Shown: one piece after another, positions 47,494 to 58,196 of the stretch
Numbering within the stretch: the first letter of the stretch is position 1
How the letters are laid out: the number at the start of each line of letters is the position of its first letter
Source: Paramecium tetraurelia
Taxonomy: Eukaryota; Ciliophora; Oligohymenophorea; Peniculida; Parameciidae
Direction: 5' to 3'
Assembly: GCF_000165425.1 (NCBI RefSeq)
Contig: NW_001799122.1
Span: 257,454-321,453, forward strand
Length of the DNA: 64,000 nt
Made by a program: the position numbers and the translations under genes
Notes under the pieces: model-generated
Told to the model about the DNA's origin: nothing
The model's input: only the letters and a program-made list of their open reading frames with translations
Databases searched by the model: none

Positions 47494-47808
47494 TAAATCT
47501 AATTAATAAATTTAATTGTCAATAGATCAAGACTAGTAAAGGATTTGTGTTTTGAATAATTTATCCCTAATATCATCACTTTTTGGAACCCAAAGGAGAC
47601 TGTAACACCTCACAGAAGATTTGTATTAAAATTCATATAAGTTTTATTTAGATCAAAGTACTCACAATAATAAATCAAATCAAAGCATTAGAGATGGCAT
47701 CCTTAAATTTGAGAAATTAAGACACATTTTAAGCTTCTTTATAGGGGGTTATCTTGAATTTACACTTCTTTAATAAACTAGTGAGTAATTAAATTTAAAT
47801 ATATAATA

Positions 47809-48432
47809 TCAATTTTTGAGATCATTCTATTGTATACTTTATTATATAAATTAGGTATATGCATAAAACATTTGCAAAACCGTAAGTTAACCAAAATCTA
47901 AAAACCCATTATTTTAATCCTCAGGCTCTTCTTACTTGGTTATAATTTTCTCTTAATTAGTTGTCTCTAGAGTTTCTTATAGATTTTTGGAGGTGAGTAC
48001 TCTTTAAATAATAGAATCCACGATTTGCTGAATTATTCTTCTTTTACTTGATAATTTCTTGTGTACTGGTATTAATTGTTAAAATTTCGAAGTATTTGAG
48101 GTCATCTATTCTTTGATTAGTCTATTTAAATTTTTTGCTAGTTTTCTAGTATTTTCTATCTAGAAATTATCAAAAAGAATTACATTAAAATGTTTATTTT
48201 GAATCACCCAATCATAACCAAACTCAATTAAGGCTTTTTTCAATTATCCGTACTCAGATCTTTTTTCAATTGATTTAATTGACTAGATAGTTTTAATATT
48301 TTTTTTTAAGGAGTCACTGATTTCTTTGCATGTTGCTCCATTTTCTTTCATTTAAATTATCATGGCTCTTTCCTCACTCGTTGTTTTATCATATCTTTTG
48401 CTCCTGTTGTTTTTGAAGACCTTGAAATCCAT
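47809..48432 (-). CDS. Helix-turn-helix-like protein, paralogue B
   Basis: An intronless 207-residue ORF, ATG at 48432 (MDFKVFKNNRSKRYDKTTS), TGA at 47809-47811. Blocks parallel paralogue A: TSEERAMIIQMKENGATCKE, ISDSLKKNIKTIQSI, IEKRSEYGQLKKALIEFGY, then VILFDN and TRKLAKNLNRLIKEQM. A shared basic segment (KRRIIQQIVDSIIQRV) corresponds to QRRIKETIVSTIVSAI in paralogue A. The two genes lie in tandem 315 bp apart on the same strand but have diverged widely, so the duplication is old. The end of the reading frame after EEPED is less certain. Function unknown; DNA binding is inferred. Confidence 0.7.
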
Positions 48433-48544
48433 ATAGTGTTTGTCTGTTTATTAAAACAAGATTATTATATTAATGAGTGGGAAATAACTGATTTGAGATT
48501 ATAGTGCAGATATTTACTATTCTATGATTACAATAAATATATAT

Positions 48545-49824
48545 TCACACTTTCTTATGATCTAAACAGAACTACTTAATTCTTTAACAAGCTTCCTCTA
48601 TAATTTCTAAGTCACAGCAAATGACCAATCTAACAAACTTTTCACCATAGAACAACTCGCCAGGAAAAACAAGGACATTCTGCTCCTATTGAAGTTTCTT
48701 GGCGAAATCAATGGAAGAATTAATTTCTGAAAATTCTTCTGTATTGATAATCAAAGTTGCATACATAGCCCCCTTGGTTTCTCCAACACTAATTCCATAA
48801 GCATCATGGAGTCCATGATGCAATGCCTTGTATCTGGCATGAAGTTCCTCCATTTTTTCAGGGATAATATCTAAACTCTTTTTATAGACCTCACAAAGTG
48901 CTACCTAACATATAGTATTGGGCATCAATAAAATGTTGGTAATGTTTCTCAAGGCCTATTTAACCTATTTGAAGGCGTCTCCCTCCCCATATAGGGCCAA
49001 CCAGCCCAATCTCCATCCGGGGACGAGACATTTTTTAGTCAGACCAGAACATCTCAACACAGGCACTGTTTTCGTATAATCAGAAATAAATTTAAACTCT
49101 CTCTTCTCAAAAATCATGTTCTCATAGATTTCATCACTCACTATTGGAAGATTATTGTGTCTTTCACAAACTAAAGATATTGTATGATTATATTACAGTT
49201 AACAATTTCAGTCAAAGCTATTGGACTTAATTCACTTCCCATAGGATTGCTTGGAGAATTCACTAATATAAATTTGATATCTGGGTTCTACTCGTAGATG
49301 TATTCCAATTCTATGATATTGACTTACCAAGTTCCTGGGTTTAAATCATAAAACACAACTTAAATGCCATAGAAATCAGCAAAGGCCTTTACCAATGGAA
49401 ATGTTGGTCTGGGCATTAATATCTTGTCTCCAGGATTAGCCAAAGCCAAAGTGGCGTAAAAGAGAGCTCCACTGCCCCCACTAGCTAGAATGATGTCATC
49501 TGCCTCCAGTTTTCTATGATGAGATGATAGCACTTCTGCCAATTGAGTTCTCACATTGAAGTCACCAAAGAAATCTGTATAACCATCTATTTTTCCAACA
49601 GAATTGGCTACTATCTCCTTATATTCATTTGGAGTTTAGAATTTAGGGTAAGCTGTTGGATCGCCTAGAAGGAAAACAATCTTTTTTTCTGGTCTGCCTT
49701 CCTTTTTTCCTTCCTTTTCCACTTGAGGTACCACTTGTTCAACCCAATTCCTTATTGGATTCAATGATACTTATGCTCTAGCAGAAGGTTTAAGCATATC
49801 CCATGATCTTTCTACCTATTGCAT
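48545..49824 (-). CDS. Class I/II aminotransferase, tyrosine aminotransferase-like
   Basis: A 417-residue protein, ATG at 49824, TGA at 48545-48547, one 26-nt intron at 49171-49196. It shows SLNPIRNWVEQV, FLLGDPTAYPKFQTPNEY, VGKIDGYTDFFGDFNVRTQL, ILASGGSGALFYATLALANP, GDKILMPRPTFPLV, ILVNSPSNPMGS, IVSDEIYENMIFE, and the PLP-lysine region SGLTKKCLVPGWRLGWLALY. The order and the PGWRLGW motif are those of tyrosine aminotransferases; alanine aminotransferase is less likely. The enzyme transfers the amino group to 2-oxoglutarate using PLP. The start is the only ATG near the expected N-terminus. Confidence 0.9.
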
Positions 49825-49968
49825 ATTATTTTATTAATGTGATGCAATATATGATCAAATATTTTTATATCCAGATTTAAGAAATTTATTTGTTTATTCT
49901 GCTTCTGGAACTGTATTGCCAAGAAAATTAAAAGGGAGCTTCAATTAAAATAATTATAAACAAAATTC

Positions 49969-50507
49969 ATGAGATCTATTGAGGAAGAGAATTAAAACGA
50001 ATTCGAGGAATATAAACTATTCGAATATTAAACTGTCACCTAATATTGGATTAGCACAGTCATATTTATAAGCAGTTTAACTATCTTCATTGGAGGAGTG
50101 TTACTGTCATATCTTTTTGAACCTGAGATTCAAGATTGTAATATTTGCATTCATCATTTATCTAGCAGTCTAATGTATCGATATGAAAGACCAATTATTT
50201 TATTATTCCATCATCCTTATCTTCATCAGCATTAGTGAAATGTATGTCCCTCATCTATTATAGAATTATTTTTTTATTCGGTTTTGGAATGCAACATGCT
50301 GATTAAATAAAGTTTTTTGGATAAATATAAAAATATTAAAGAATTGAATAAATAGTGATCCTCTTCACGTTTGTTATCATAGAAGCATACATCTATCAAA
50401 ATAGAAGAATATGTAAAATAAATAAAACATACTATTCTTTATACGCTTTTTACTTTTGGCAATTGTTTTGGTGTGCATTTGTTTATAATTTTGAAAATCT
50501 TACATGA
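49969..50507 (+). CDS. Small four-helix membrane protein
   Basis: A 162-residue protein with introns 50138-50165 (28 nt) and 50242-50263 (22 nt). It begins MRSIEEENQNEFEEYKLFEY, an acidic cytosolic head, then four hydrophobic segments: ISTVIFISSLTIFIGGVLLS, YYSIILIFISISEIIIFLF, VILFTFVIIEAYIY and YSLYAFYFWQLFWCAFVY. The exon sum is divisible by three and each intron removes a frameshift, so the model is firm, though no family is recognised. It is divergent from the aminotransferase and convergent with the PTEN-type gene, whose stop is 15 bp away. Confidence 0.7.
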
Positions 50508-50522
50508 CATAAATTATAGTTA

Positions 50523-51722
50523 TCAAATTATGATTTCATCATCATCATCATCATTATCATCCCCATCTTTTTCAATTTATTACTAATCCCCCTCATTTCC
50601 TTACACTAAAGTCTCCTCCTACTACAGATTTTGATTCTATACAACCTACTAACTCTCCTTTTCTTAAAAGCTATCCTTTCTTTGGTTCTATTCCACTACC
50701 TCTTCCACCTGCTCGAGTTTCTATATTGCTTATGGATGTTCTGGTAAGTAATTTATTATGTCATTTTCTTGGAACAATTGCAATTTCACATTTAAACTCA
50801 TCATCTAACATGTGTCCAATAACTATTTTATCATCTGATAGCCTTCTTACTATTGCTAATCATAGTTTAACTTGTCAGAATCATGCAAATTTTTGTTTTC
50901 ATGTCCTCTCAGATATACAATATCGATATAAAAGTCGTCATCAAAAGATTATTGAAAATCTAAATCGCCTGCTTAGAAACGAATAATGTTTTTGAATAAG
51001 AATCCAGTATGGATCTAAAATCTAAATATTGGAATCAAATCATTTTCTGGTGTAATATGTTTACATCGAAATACTATATCATTGCTTATCTATAAGTTTG
51101 GGAGAATAAATATGCATTGTTCATCTTTCTGTATAACTTGACTTTTCTCTTCATACAATATCCCTCGCCTATCTAATATTTAAAAATAAGGTTTGAATTG
51201 TTCTAATTACTTTGGAATCCCACTCAAAATCACTGATTTCACTTTGATTGTTTGAGTATTTAATTATTCATTTGAGAGCAAATGTGTTAGGTATTTATGA
51301 ATGTACATGAGTTGAGATTTTAATGGAGATGTGAGTCCCAAAGCTTTTGCTATGATGTAAAAACTCTCCTGGATACTTGTTTTAAAAACAAGGGACCAAA
51401 AAATTGAAAGAAGTATGGCACTCCTCCCTTTATTTTGTTAACAATGGACAATTGCAATGTTACCCTCATGTTGTATCCATTCTAAAATGCATTTACATAT
51501 TAATAGTAATTCATAAAGAGGTGGACATGCAAATCCAATGTAAGAGTGCATTGAAACCTAATTCTAAAATAACTCTCTTGTATAATCATGTTCACTCAAA
51601 TTCCAAATATAATAATGATGTCCATATTTTCTATTTAAATACTAAGAGACCTACACAATGTATTCTTGCTTTGGAAAAGGCATCCAAAATACATTATCTG
51701 TAATTTAATATAAAGTTTTCAT
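50523..51722 (-). CDS. PTEN-type phosphatase with C2 domain
   Basis: An intronless 399-residue protein, ATG at 51722 (MKTLYQITDNVFWMPFPKQE), TGA at 50523-50525. The phosphatase domain shows IWNLSEHDYTRELF (the PTEN 'NLCAERHYD' region) and IAIVHCQQNKGRSAILL, an intact C-x5-R active site in which PTEN's HCKAGKGR is HCQQNKGR. Next come LTSPLKSQLMYIHKYL, IKVKSVILSGIPKQLEQFKP and ITPENDLIPIFRFQIHTGF, matching the C2 domain of PTEN/tensin/auxilin relatives. The last 90 residues are Gln/Glu/Asp-rich. It probably acts on phosphoinositides at membranes. Its start lies 13 bp from the UROD start. Codons on the opposite strand make false standard-code ORFs here. Confidence 0.88.
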
Positions 51723-51735
51723 AAAATATTAATTT
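51723..51735. promoter_or_regulatory. Very short shared 5' region between divergent PTEN-type and UROD genes
   Basis: Only 13 bp of A/T sequence separates the two start codons. Any promoter elements and both 5' leaders must overlap the neighbouring coding regions or be extremely short. The start choices are supported on both sides: no earlier in-frame ATG on the PTEN side before a TGA, and normal UROD N-terminal length on the other. Confidence 0.6.
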
Positions 51736-53033
51736 ATGGATTATCAGAAACATCTAAAGATACTGAAAGAGACCCTGGAATAACATAAGATTACTCCAGA
51801 AAACTTAAGAGAAAAAAGAAAGTCCTTCAAAGAGTTTCCAAAACAAATAAACAATAGAGTAGTTGATGCCTTTTAATCATTTGCTCCTTTTGATAGAGCA
51901 CCTGTTTGGATGATGAGGTACCATCTATGAACTATTTAAATCATAGGCAAGCAGGTAGATATCTACCAGAATATAGAGAAATTAAGGCTGAAATGGATTT
52001 TTTTGCTACTTGCCAAAATCCATTTATTGCTGCTGAAATCACCTTATAACCAACAAAACAATTTGATATCGACGCAGCAATCATTTTTTCAGATATTCTG
52101 GTTTTGCCTAAAATGATGGGAATGGAAGTAACAATAATCCTAAGAATAAGATCACAATCGAAGAAAAGAAAGGACCAGTCATTGCAAATCCATTGGTTAC
52201 TCCAGACGATATTCAAAAGCTTCATCCTCCCAACCCAGAGCATTTAGAACACGTTTATGATGCACTATTCTTGACCAGATTGGCATTACAAGGAAAATGT
52301 AATCTAATAGGATTCTGTGGTGCTCCTTGGACTGTCTTTGCATACATGGTAGAAGGAGGATCTAGCAAATTATTCTCAAAAGTTAAGAAATGGCTCTATT
52401 TATATACAGAGGGATCCTTATAGGTTTTAGAATTACTAGCAAAAGAAAGTGCCAAATATTTAATCAATCAAGTTAAATAAGGTGGTGCTTAAGTTGTTTA
52501 GATATTTGACTCTTGGGCAGGGTATGCATTTACATATATTCTAGTCAAATTCCAGCTTTGGATTACATAGAATTTATTATTCCTTCTTTAAGAATTTTGT
52601 TTGAAGATTTCAAGAAAGAATGTCCTGATACTCCTTTGATAATGTTCTCCAAGGATTAAAATGATAAAAAGGTTATTATTGAATTTTTAAAATTGACTTA
52701 TAACGACAAACCATTGGTTGATGGATTTCAATTAGATTCTAATGTAAGTGATGAAACACTTATTAAAATCATAGAAGGAAATAGAACCATATAAGGAAAT
52801 TTAGAACCAGGAGTAATTTTTATCTATAATCTTCTTAGGTGTTATTTGGAAATCCTGTTATTATAAAGAAAAGAATTTCACAAATGATTGAGAAGTTATA
52901 GACTACAAGAAGGTACATTGTAAATTTGGCACATGGACTTACTCCAGATCATGAAGTTGAAAAAGTCAGGTTGTTCGTATAAGAATCGTAGCGTCAATCC
53001 AAATTATATAAAGCCAAGGAAATTTTGGAATGA
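51736..53033 (+). CDS. UROD: Uroporphyrinogen decarboxylase
   Basis: A 398-residue protein with introns 51918-51946 (29 nt), 52128-52150 (23), 52522-52544 (23) and 52813-52838 (26). It shows the signature [83 protein letters not shown] and [12 protein letters not shown]. The intron at 51918 lies within the [11 protein letters not shown] motif. UROD removes four carboxyl groups from uroporphyrinogen III in haem synthesis and is cytosolic. The N-terminal 40 residues form a helical extension absent from bacterial enzymes. The same frame stays open after its TGA. Confidence 0.96.
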
Positions 53034-53560
53034 ATTTTCGATTCAATCAGTCATCTATTCAGTTTATAATTTATATCATATCTATCACTATTCTACTGTT
53101 ATTCCATTCAATCGATTTCAATTTCTAATTCATCATTACCAGATGTTGGTTATTTGAATATACCAATTATATAACAAATTTTTATTAAAAAAAGACTAAA
53201 AATTCAGTAAGTAATATTCCACACTTTCAATTTCAAAACAGAAATTTAAGTAACCATGAAACTTTGGAGTAAAAGGTTCCTCGAAAAAACAAAACAAAAA
53301 TTAATCCCCCTCTTCACATAGACCATCTGATTTCTCCTCATTACAGAATTCAAAAACTTAAAGCAAAATCTATGAAATAGTAAGTTAGTAAGTTCATGAG
53401 AGCATATTATCCTTTTTCTAATGAATAATTAACTAGTGAATAAAACTCTTTTAATACAGTTGCTAATATCTGCGATAATACTCAATTTACATTTTTTAAT
53501 TTTATTATATCTTGCTTAGATTTGTTTTATATATAGAACAAAAATTATTTCTACCTCTGA
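53030..53560 (+). CDS. Hypothetical ORF overlapping the UROD stop, model uncertain
   Basis: An ATG at 53030 overlaps the UROD TGA and opens 177 codons to TGA 53558-53560, with a hydrophobic start (FIIYIISITILLLFHSIDF) and a basic, polar C-terminal half (LEQKVPRKNKTKINPP; PHYRIQKLKAKSMKQQVSKF). A competing reading takes the frame SSLPDVGYLNIPIIQQIF, which is in the UROD frame, and splices a 35-nt intron (from about 53209) into the same C-terminal half. The C-terminal half is thus better supported than the start. No family recognised. Confidence 0.4.
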
Positions 53561-53782
53561 AATGCATTTAGCCTTCTTCAGATTGATGATTTCATATTTC
53601 ACCATTTTATTTAAAAATCACTTTTTTTATTTTTAAATGAATAATTTTTTTATATATCCCTACAATGTAAATAAAATAACAAAAATACTACTTTATAAGA
53701 AAATTCTTGGTATTTAAATATTCAGTACTAATTGATTTTATTAAAAGTAACAAAAAAATAATATTTGCTTGTAAAATTCAAA

Positions 53783-53989
53783 ATGGGTTGTTGTTCAACT
53801 AAAGGAAGACGAAAAGGCTCTCTTTCTATTCCAAAAATTAGTATTTTGAAAAAAACAAACCCCACTCAACAAGTTTAAAAAGAATTAGTCAACACAAAAA
53901 AGAAAACACTCAGTTTTTAAATGCTATCCTTAAATTCCTAAGAAGCGAATAGAAGAAGCCTTCATACCAGACAAATTATTTCAGACTGA
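53783..53989 (+). CDS. Small MGCC protein, likely dual-lipidated
   Basis: A 68-codon ORF from ATG 53783 to TGA 53987-53989. It begins MGCCSTKGRRKGSLSIPKIS, a textbook N-myristoylation plus palmitoylation signal followed by a basic patch, which targets small proteins to the plasma or ciliary membrane. The rest is Lys/Gln/Ser-rich. Another frame downstream (IEEAFIPDKLFQTEINEEQ, to TGA about 54008) looks like a better C-terminus, so a small intron may join them, but I could not place one. No family recognised. Confidence 0.5.
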
Positions 53990-54009
53990 AATAAATGAAG
54001 AATAATGAT

Positions 54010-54435
54010 TATATTTTTTATATATGTTCTAAATTATTGTTATGTAATTAGCAATGATTATTCTTAATGTAAGTTTCAATGCTCCATCTAGAAGATAATT
54101 TGGCTGTATTTCTAAATGTTTAACAGGTAAATACTTGTGATTAGTATATTAACAGTAATGCTTACTTAAATAGATATGGTGAGGTTACATTTTATATTAA
54201 ATGAGTTATTATTATAAAAAAAATTAGTGTTGTGAAGTTCAATAGCAAAAGGAACGATGTTGACACTTAGTTGATGTCTTTTAACACCTGATCGATTTTT
54301 AAAGAAATTTATAATATATTTTATAAATTATAGTATTATAAATTTAAATTAAATTATTAAAATTTCACTTCATAAAATGAACTACAAAGCAACACAATAT
54401 TGCTAGGAATTAGAATAATAAAATATTTAGAATTT
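54010..54435. other. Intergenic, AT-rich
   Basis: About 425 bp before the GW/RGG gene. It contains A/T-rich sequence and a short out-of-frame ORF (MNYKATQYC) ending in TGA just at the GW/RGG start. It should contain that gene's promoter. Confidence 0.45.
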
Positions 54436-55467
54436 ATGAGTTGGGGATAACCTGAAGAAGTACCTTAGCAAGCATAATCTTGGGGTAATGCAGAATCAAC
54501 ATGGGGCAATACTGGAGATCAATAATAATAGGATAATAAGCCAGCATGGGGTGATTCAAATAATGGTTAGGAGAATAAGGAGTTTAGAGGAAGAGGTGGA
54601 CGCGGAGGTAGAGGCGGAAGAGGAGATAGAGGAGGAAGAGGAAGAGGAGGAGGAGATAGAGGCGGACGAGGAGGCAGAGGTAGAGGAAGAGGCAACAATG
54701 AAAACAGGGAAGAAGGAGAAATTAAGCCTTAAAATGAAGGCGGAGGCTGGGGATAATAGACATCAGAGGGATGGGGTTAAACTTAGTAAGAGAATAAAGA
54801 ACCTGCTCAAGGGTAATCTGATGGCAATAATTGGGGTGGAGGAGCACCTACCGAGAATGCTGGAGGATGGGGATCATCAAATAATGAAGCTCAAGGCTGG
54901 GGTGGAAATTAAGAAAATAACAATAATCAAGATGGTTAATAAGAATAGTAGAAGGGTAAAGGGAAAGGAAGGAAGAGAGATTCACCTCCTCCTGCTAAAA
55001 GAGTAAGACCGAATCCAATAGTAATCACAGTAGAAGATGAAGAGGATAGTGAAACTTAGCATGTTATAATTAATGAATATCCAGTGTTGCAAAATAAGTA
55101 GAAGGGACTGATCAAGAGTGAGGAATAGTAAGTATGCTTTGAAGGTAATATTAAAATAGATGAAAACAATATGAATGCGTAATTCATTAGTTTTGATACA
55201 GAAATAAAAGTCAAAATTGATTAAATTGAAGATTACACCATAGAGAATTCTAAAGACTTACTGAAGACCATTGGAGATTAAATTATCTTTGGAATAGTTC
55301 AAGGAGTAGATAAGGATAATCAGAAGGCTATAAACAAATTAGCAGATAATCTGTTGGACAAATAATAATCAATTCACTTCAAAGATGTCAGTTTGTTTAG
55401 TATCAAATAATTGTACAAGGGCGAAAGTGTTTCAAGATTGGCATTCGTTAAGTAGATTTAAGTTTGA
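54436..55467 (+). CDS. GW/WG- and RGG-repeat protein, Nowa-like architecture
   Basis: An intronless 343-residue protein, ATG at 54436 (MSWGQPEEVPQQAQSWGNAE), TGA at 55465-55467. Residues 1-60 hold SWGN, TWGN and AWGD; residues 55-95 are an RGG box (FRGRGGRGGRGGRGDRGGR and more). Residues 105-170 hold GWGQ, GWGQ, NWGG, GWGS and GWGG, about eight WG/GW pairs in all. A basic nuclear-type segment (KGKGKGRKRDSPPPAKRVRP) leads to a folded C-terminal half (FISFDTEIKVKIDQIEDY; IIFGIVQGVDKDNQKAINK). GW/WG repeats bind Argonaute/Piwi proteins and RGG boxes bind RNA. Paramecium Nowa1p/Nowa2p, needed for RNA-guided genome rearrangement, have RGG and GGWG repeats; this gene is similar in form but may be a distinct member. 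Confidence 0.75.
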
Positions 55468-55507
55468 AGATTATGGATATTATTAAATATAGATATAAAT
55501 GTATGCT

Positions 55508-56385
55508 TCATTATTTCATTGGGTGTTCATGATTCCATTCTTCATAAGACCCATCGAATAAAAGTAATCTAATATATAGAAATTGTTATTACTCTTTTTT
55601 CTTAAGAATTTCTTATGCCAACAGTGCGATGCAACTTAATTTTCCAGTTTGACAAGTGTTAACGATTTTCTTTGAAATATCAATTTAATGATTTTTGTAT
55701 AACTTTTGTAAATTTTCTGTAGATTTCATAGTGTGATCATCATTCAAGTATTCTGAATAAGGTAAATTATAAGATCCAGGAATAGATCCCTTTTTAAATC
55801 TTGGTGGATCTCTGGCATCCAAAAGTAGCCAATCCTCACCTTTTGCGTCCTTGTGTTGTTTGAGATAGGAAATCACAGATACATCCTTTGTTGATAGAGA
55901 AGTAACTTAATCCTTTGGTTGATCCTCTTTAAATAAACATTAATCATACACAAATTCAAATCCTCATAAACTTTGCTATCATTTTTATCAAAGTCATGTT
56001 GATGGTGCCATTTGTTAAATCCGCCATCTAAGACATAAACCCTTTTGAATCCAAAATATCTAAATGTAAACCAAGCTCTAGCAGCGAAATGAATATGCTC
56101 ATCAAAAAATACAATTGGAGTCAGATGATCATATTAATTCTCCTAAATATATTTCTCAAAAGTCTTTTGGGTTGGTAATTTACGAGCTACTGGTATGGGA
56201 GTTGCAGTAATATCGATCAAATTGAGTGTTGATTAATCCAGAGTAATTCTGTGAGCATGAGCAAATTTATTGTTTTCCTCTTTGTTATGATGGTGATCTG
56301 TCATTATTACATTGACAATTTTTATTCTGGATTTATTTTTGACTAGATAATGCAAATATGGAGCAGATATTAATGATCCACGCAT
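55508..56385 (-). CDS. Two-domain sulfurtransferase (rhodanese / mercaptopyruvate type)
   Basis: A 284-residue protein, ATG at 56385, TGA at 55508-55510, one 23-nt intron at 55927-55949. The N-terminal rhodanese domain contains LTPIVFFDEHIHFAARAWF, then FRYFGFKRVYVLDGGFNKWH; it lacks a catalytic Cys, as is normal for this half. The C-terminal domain has WLLLDARDPPRFKKGSIPGS, YNLPYSEYL and the active-site loop NTCQTGKLSC. Thiosulfate sulfurtransferase has CRKGVT and mercaptopyruvate sulfurtransferase CGSGVT; here CQTGKL, so the donor cannot be assigned. The family moves sulfur to cyanide or thiols. It is convergent with the GW/RGG gene, 40 bp away. Confidence 0.85.
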
Positions 56386-56808
56386 CTTAATATAAAATTC
56401 ATTAATTTTTCATGAATTACCATTAAATATACTGCTATACTAAAATTATTTATAGAGAAATTGAAATCAATAAGACAGTTGAATTTGCAGAATAGGGTAA
56501 ATATAATAAATTATCTGGGCTATAATAATTATGAATTTATATTATATTTATTAAATTTTTGATCTAACTTTTTTATTACTTTTATCACAATATGTTATAG
56601 CCTAATTGAGGATAAGAATCGAAGGGTAAAAACAAAAGAAGGATTAATGTTGATAAAATAAAGTAATGTAGCCTTGGATAATTTAATTTTAATATGATAA
56701 TTAGACATATAGCTATATCAAAGGAATGATTGGAACAATAATATAGATTCATAACAGCAATACTCTAATAACATTAAAAATTTGTTTTTAAACCTATATT
56801 AAAATTAA
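56386..56808. other. Intergenic between divergent genes, AT-rich
   Basis: About 420 bp between the divergent rhodanese and IBA57 genes. It must hold both promoters. Nothing else is recognised. Confidence 0.5.
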
Positions 56809-57823
56809 ATGTTAAAAAAATTAAGTCACTTTGCACGTCTTGACAATCGAAGCATCGTTTCTATCAAAGGAAGAGAAGTCTGTGAAATTCTGTAGGGAAT
56901 AACCACAAATGACCTTCGCTAAATCCAGCAATCACAAAGTACATTATTCCTTAATACAAATGGGAGAGTCATTTGTGAAGCAATTTTGCATCGACCTTAA
57001 ATGTAAGTAATCGTATTATTAGTCAAAAGAATGACGAGTGGTAATATTGTAATGATGAAATTTGGATGGACATAGATAAAGAAATCAAAAGCTCTTTAAT
57101 AAACCATATTAAGAAATTCTTGATTAGGAAAAAAGTCTAAATTACAGATTATGAAGATCAACTGCATGTCTTCTAAGTTTATGTATTCTTTATACGTTTA
57201 AACTTAAGGGGCCACAAGTTAAATTAAGTAATAAGGAAGGTGAAGCAATTACAGATCCGAATAATGATTTATCTGATGAAGGGGATTATAGAAACTTAGT
57301 TGCTGTTGATCCAAGATCTTCTTCTATTGGAATCAGAATGGTTACTAATGAGATGCCAGATTTAAAAGAAAATGATATTTAAGTTTAGGATTTAGCCCAT
57401 TTTGAAATCTCAAGATTGACAGAAGCTATTTTTGAAGGAAAAGAAGTTGTCAATAAAATACCCTTCTAAGTTAATTTTGATTTCTGGAATTCTATCAACT
57501 TAACTAAAGGTTGCTATGTAGGTTAAGAATTAACAGCAAGAACCTATCACACTGGTGTTATTAGGAAGAGACTGCTACCTTTTAAAGTAGTCTCCAATAA
57601 TAATACCACTAATTTGGAAGACTAAATAATCAATAATGGTGAATAGGAAGTAGGCAAAGTTGTGAAGAGTTCAAACAATTTTGGGATTGCTAATGTTAAT
57701 TACTTAGATATAGATTTGGAGAAAGAGTATTAAGTAGGCAACTAAATAATTTCATTTATATTATAAGAGAAACTTAGGAGTAATTTGATTAAGTACATTG
57801 AATTAATTTAATAGAGAAAATGA
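56809..57823 (+). CDS. IBA57: IBA57 / CAF17 mitochondrial Fe-S assembly factor (GcvT fold)
   Basis: A 322-residue protein with introns 57003-57022 (20 nt) and 57184-57209 (26 nt). It shows the GcvT-fold start LDNRSIVSIKGREVCEILQG, ITTNDLRQIQ, TLFLNTNGRVICEAILHRP, then KEIKSSLINHIKKFLIRKKV, VAVDPRSSSIGIRMV, and the IBA57 signature [20 protein letters not shown]. IBA57 works with ISCA1/ISCA2 to assemble 4Fe-4S clusters in mitochondria. The length is close to the family norm. The N-terminus (MLKKLSHFARLDNRS) could be part of a presequence. The short introns are both needed to keep the frame. Confidence 0.92.
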
Positions 57824-58196
57824 TAATTATTAATTAATTTATCTAAATTGATATTTAAATAGTTTCACATCAATATAAAAATACCCATTCATGTTATACC
57901 ATAGATTCTAAAATTTTAAGCATTCATTTCATTATACTCATAACTAGAAAATCTAATCAATCAAGATATCAGAACTTTTGAGATTCCATTTTATGATTAT
58001 CTTTTTAAGTTAACATCTAAAAGCAGAAAATAAAATATAAATAACTATGTTCAAAAGAAGAGAAATATAATATGAAATGTGCATTTTTAAGTCTTCAATA
58101 TATCAGATATCAGATATAATTAATTGTATTAGTATTTGAGATTTATTCTTAATAAGTTATTATTATAGTTTATATTAGTTTATTTTATGAAACAAA
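57824..58196. other. Intergenic between convergent genes
   Basis: About 370 bp of A/T-rich sequence between convergent 3' ends. No gene or RNA recognised; it should contain both polyadenylation regions. Confidence 0.5.

Noticed and set aside
50531-50560. CAT/ATC trinucleotide run as a microsatellite
   Set aside because: It encodes the acidic Asp run at the C-terminus of the PTEN-type protein on the minus strand, so it is coding.
50726-51703. Two plus-strand standard-code ORFs (50726-50986 and 51404-51703) using CAA/CAG for Gln, at first suggesting a foreign gene
   Set aside because: They are antisense shadows of the intact 399-residue PTEN-type gene on the minus strand, which has the active site HCQQNKGR and a C2 domain.
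54488-55006. 172-residue ORF rich in Glu
   Set aside because: It is an alternative frame of the GW/RGG repeat gene; the purine-rich RGG codons read as poly-Glu in the shifted frame.
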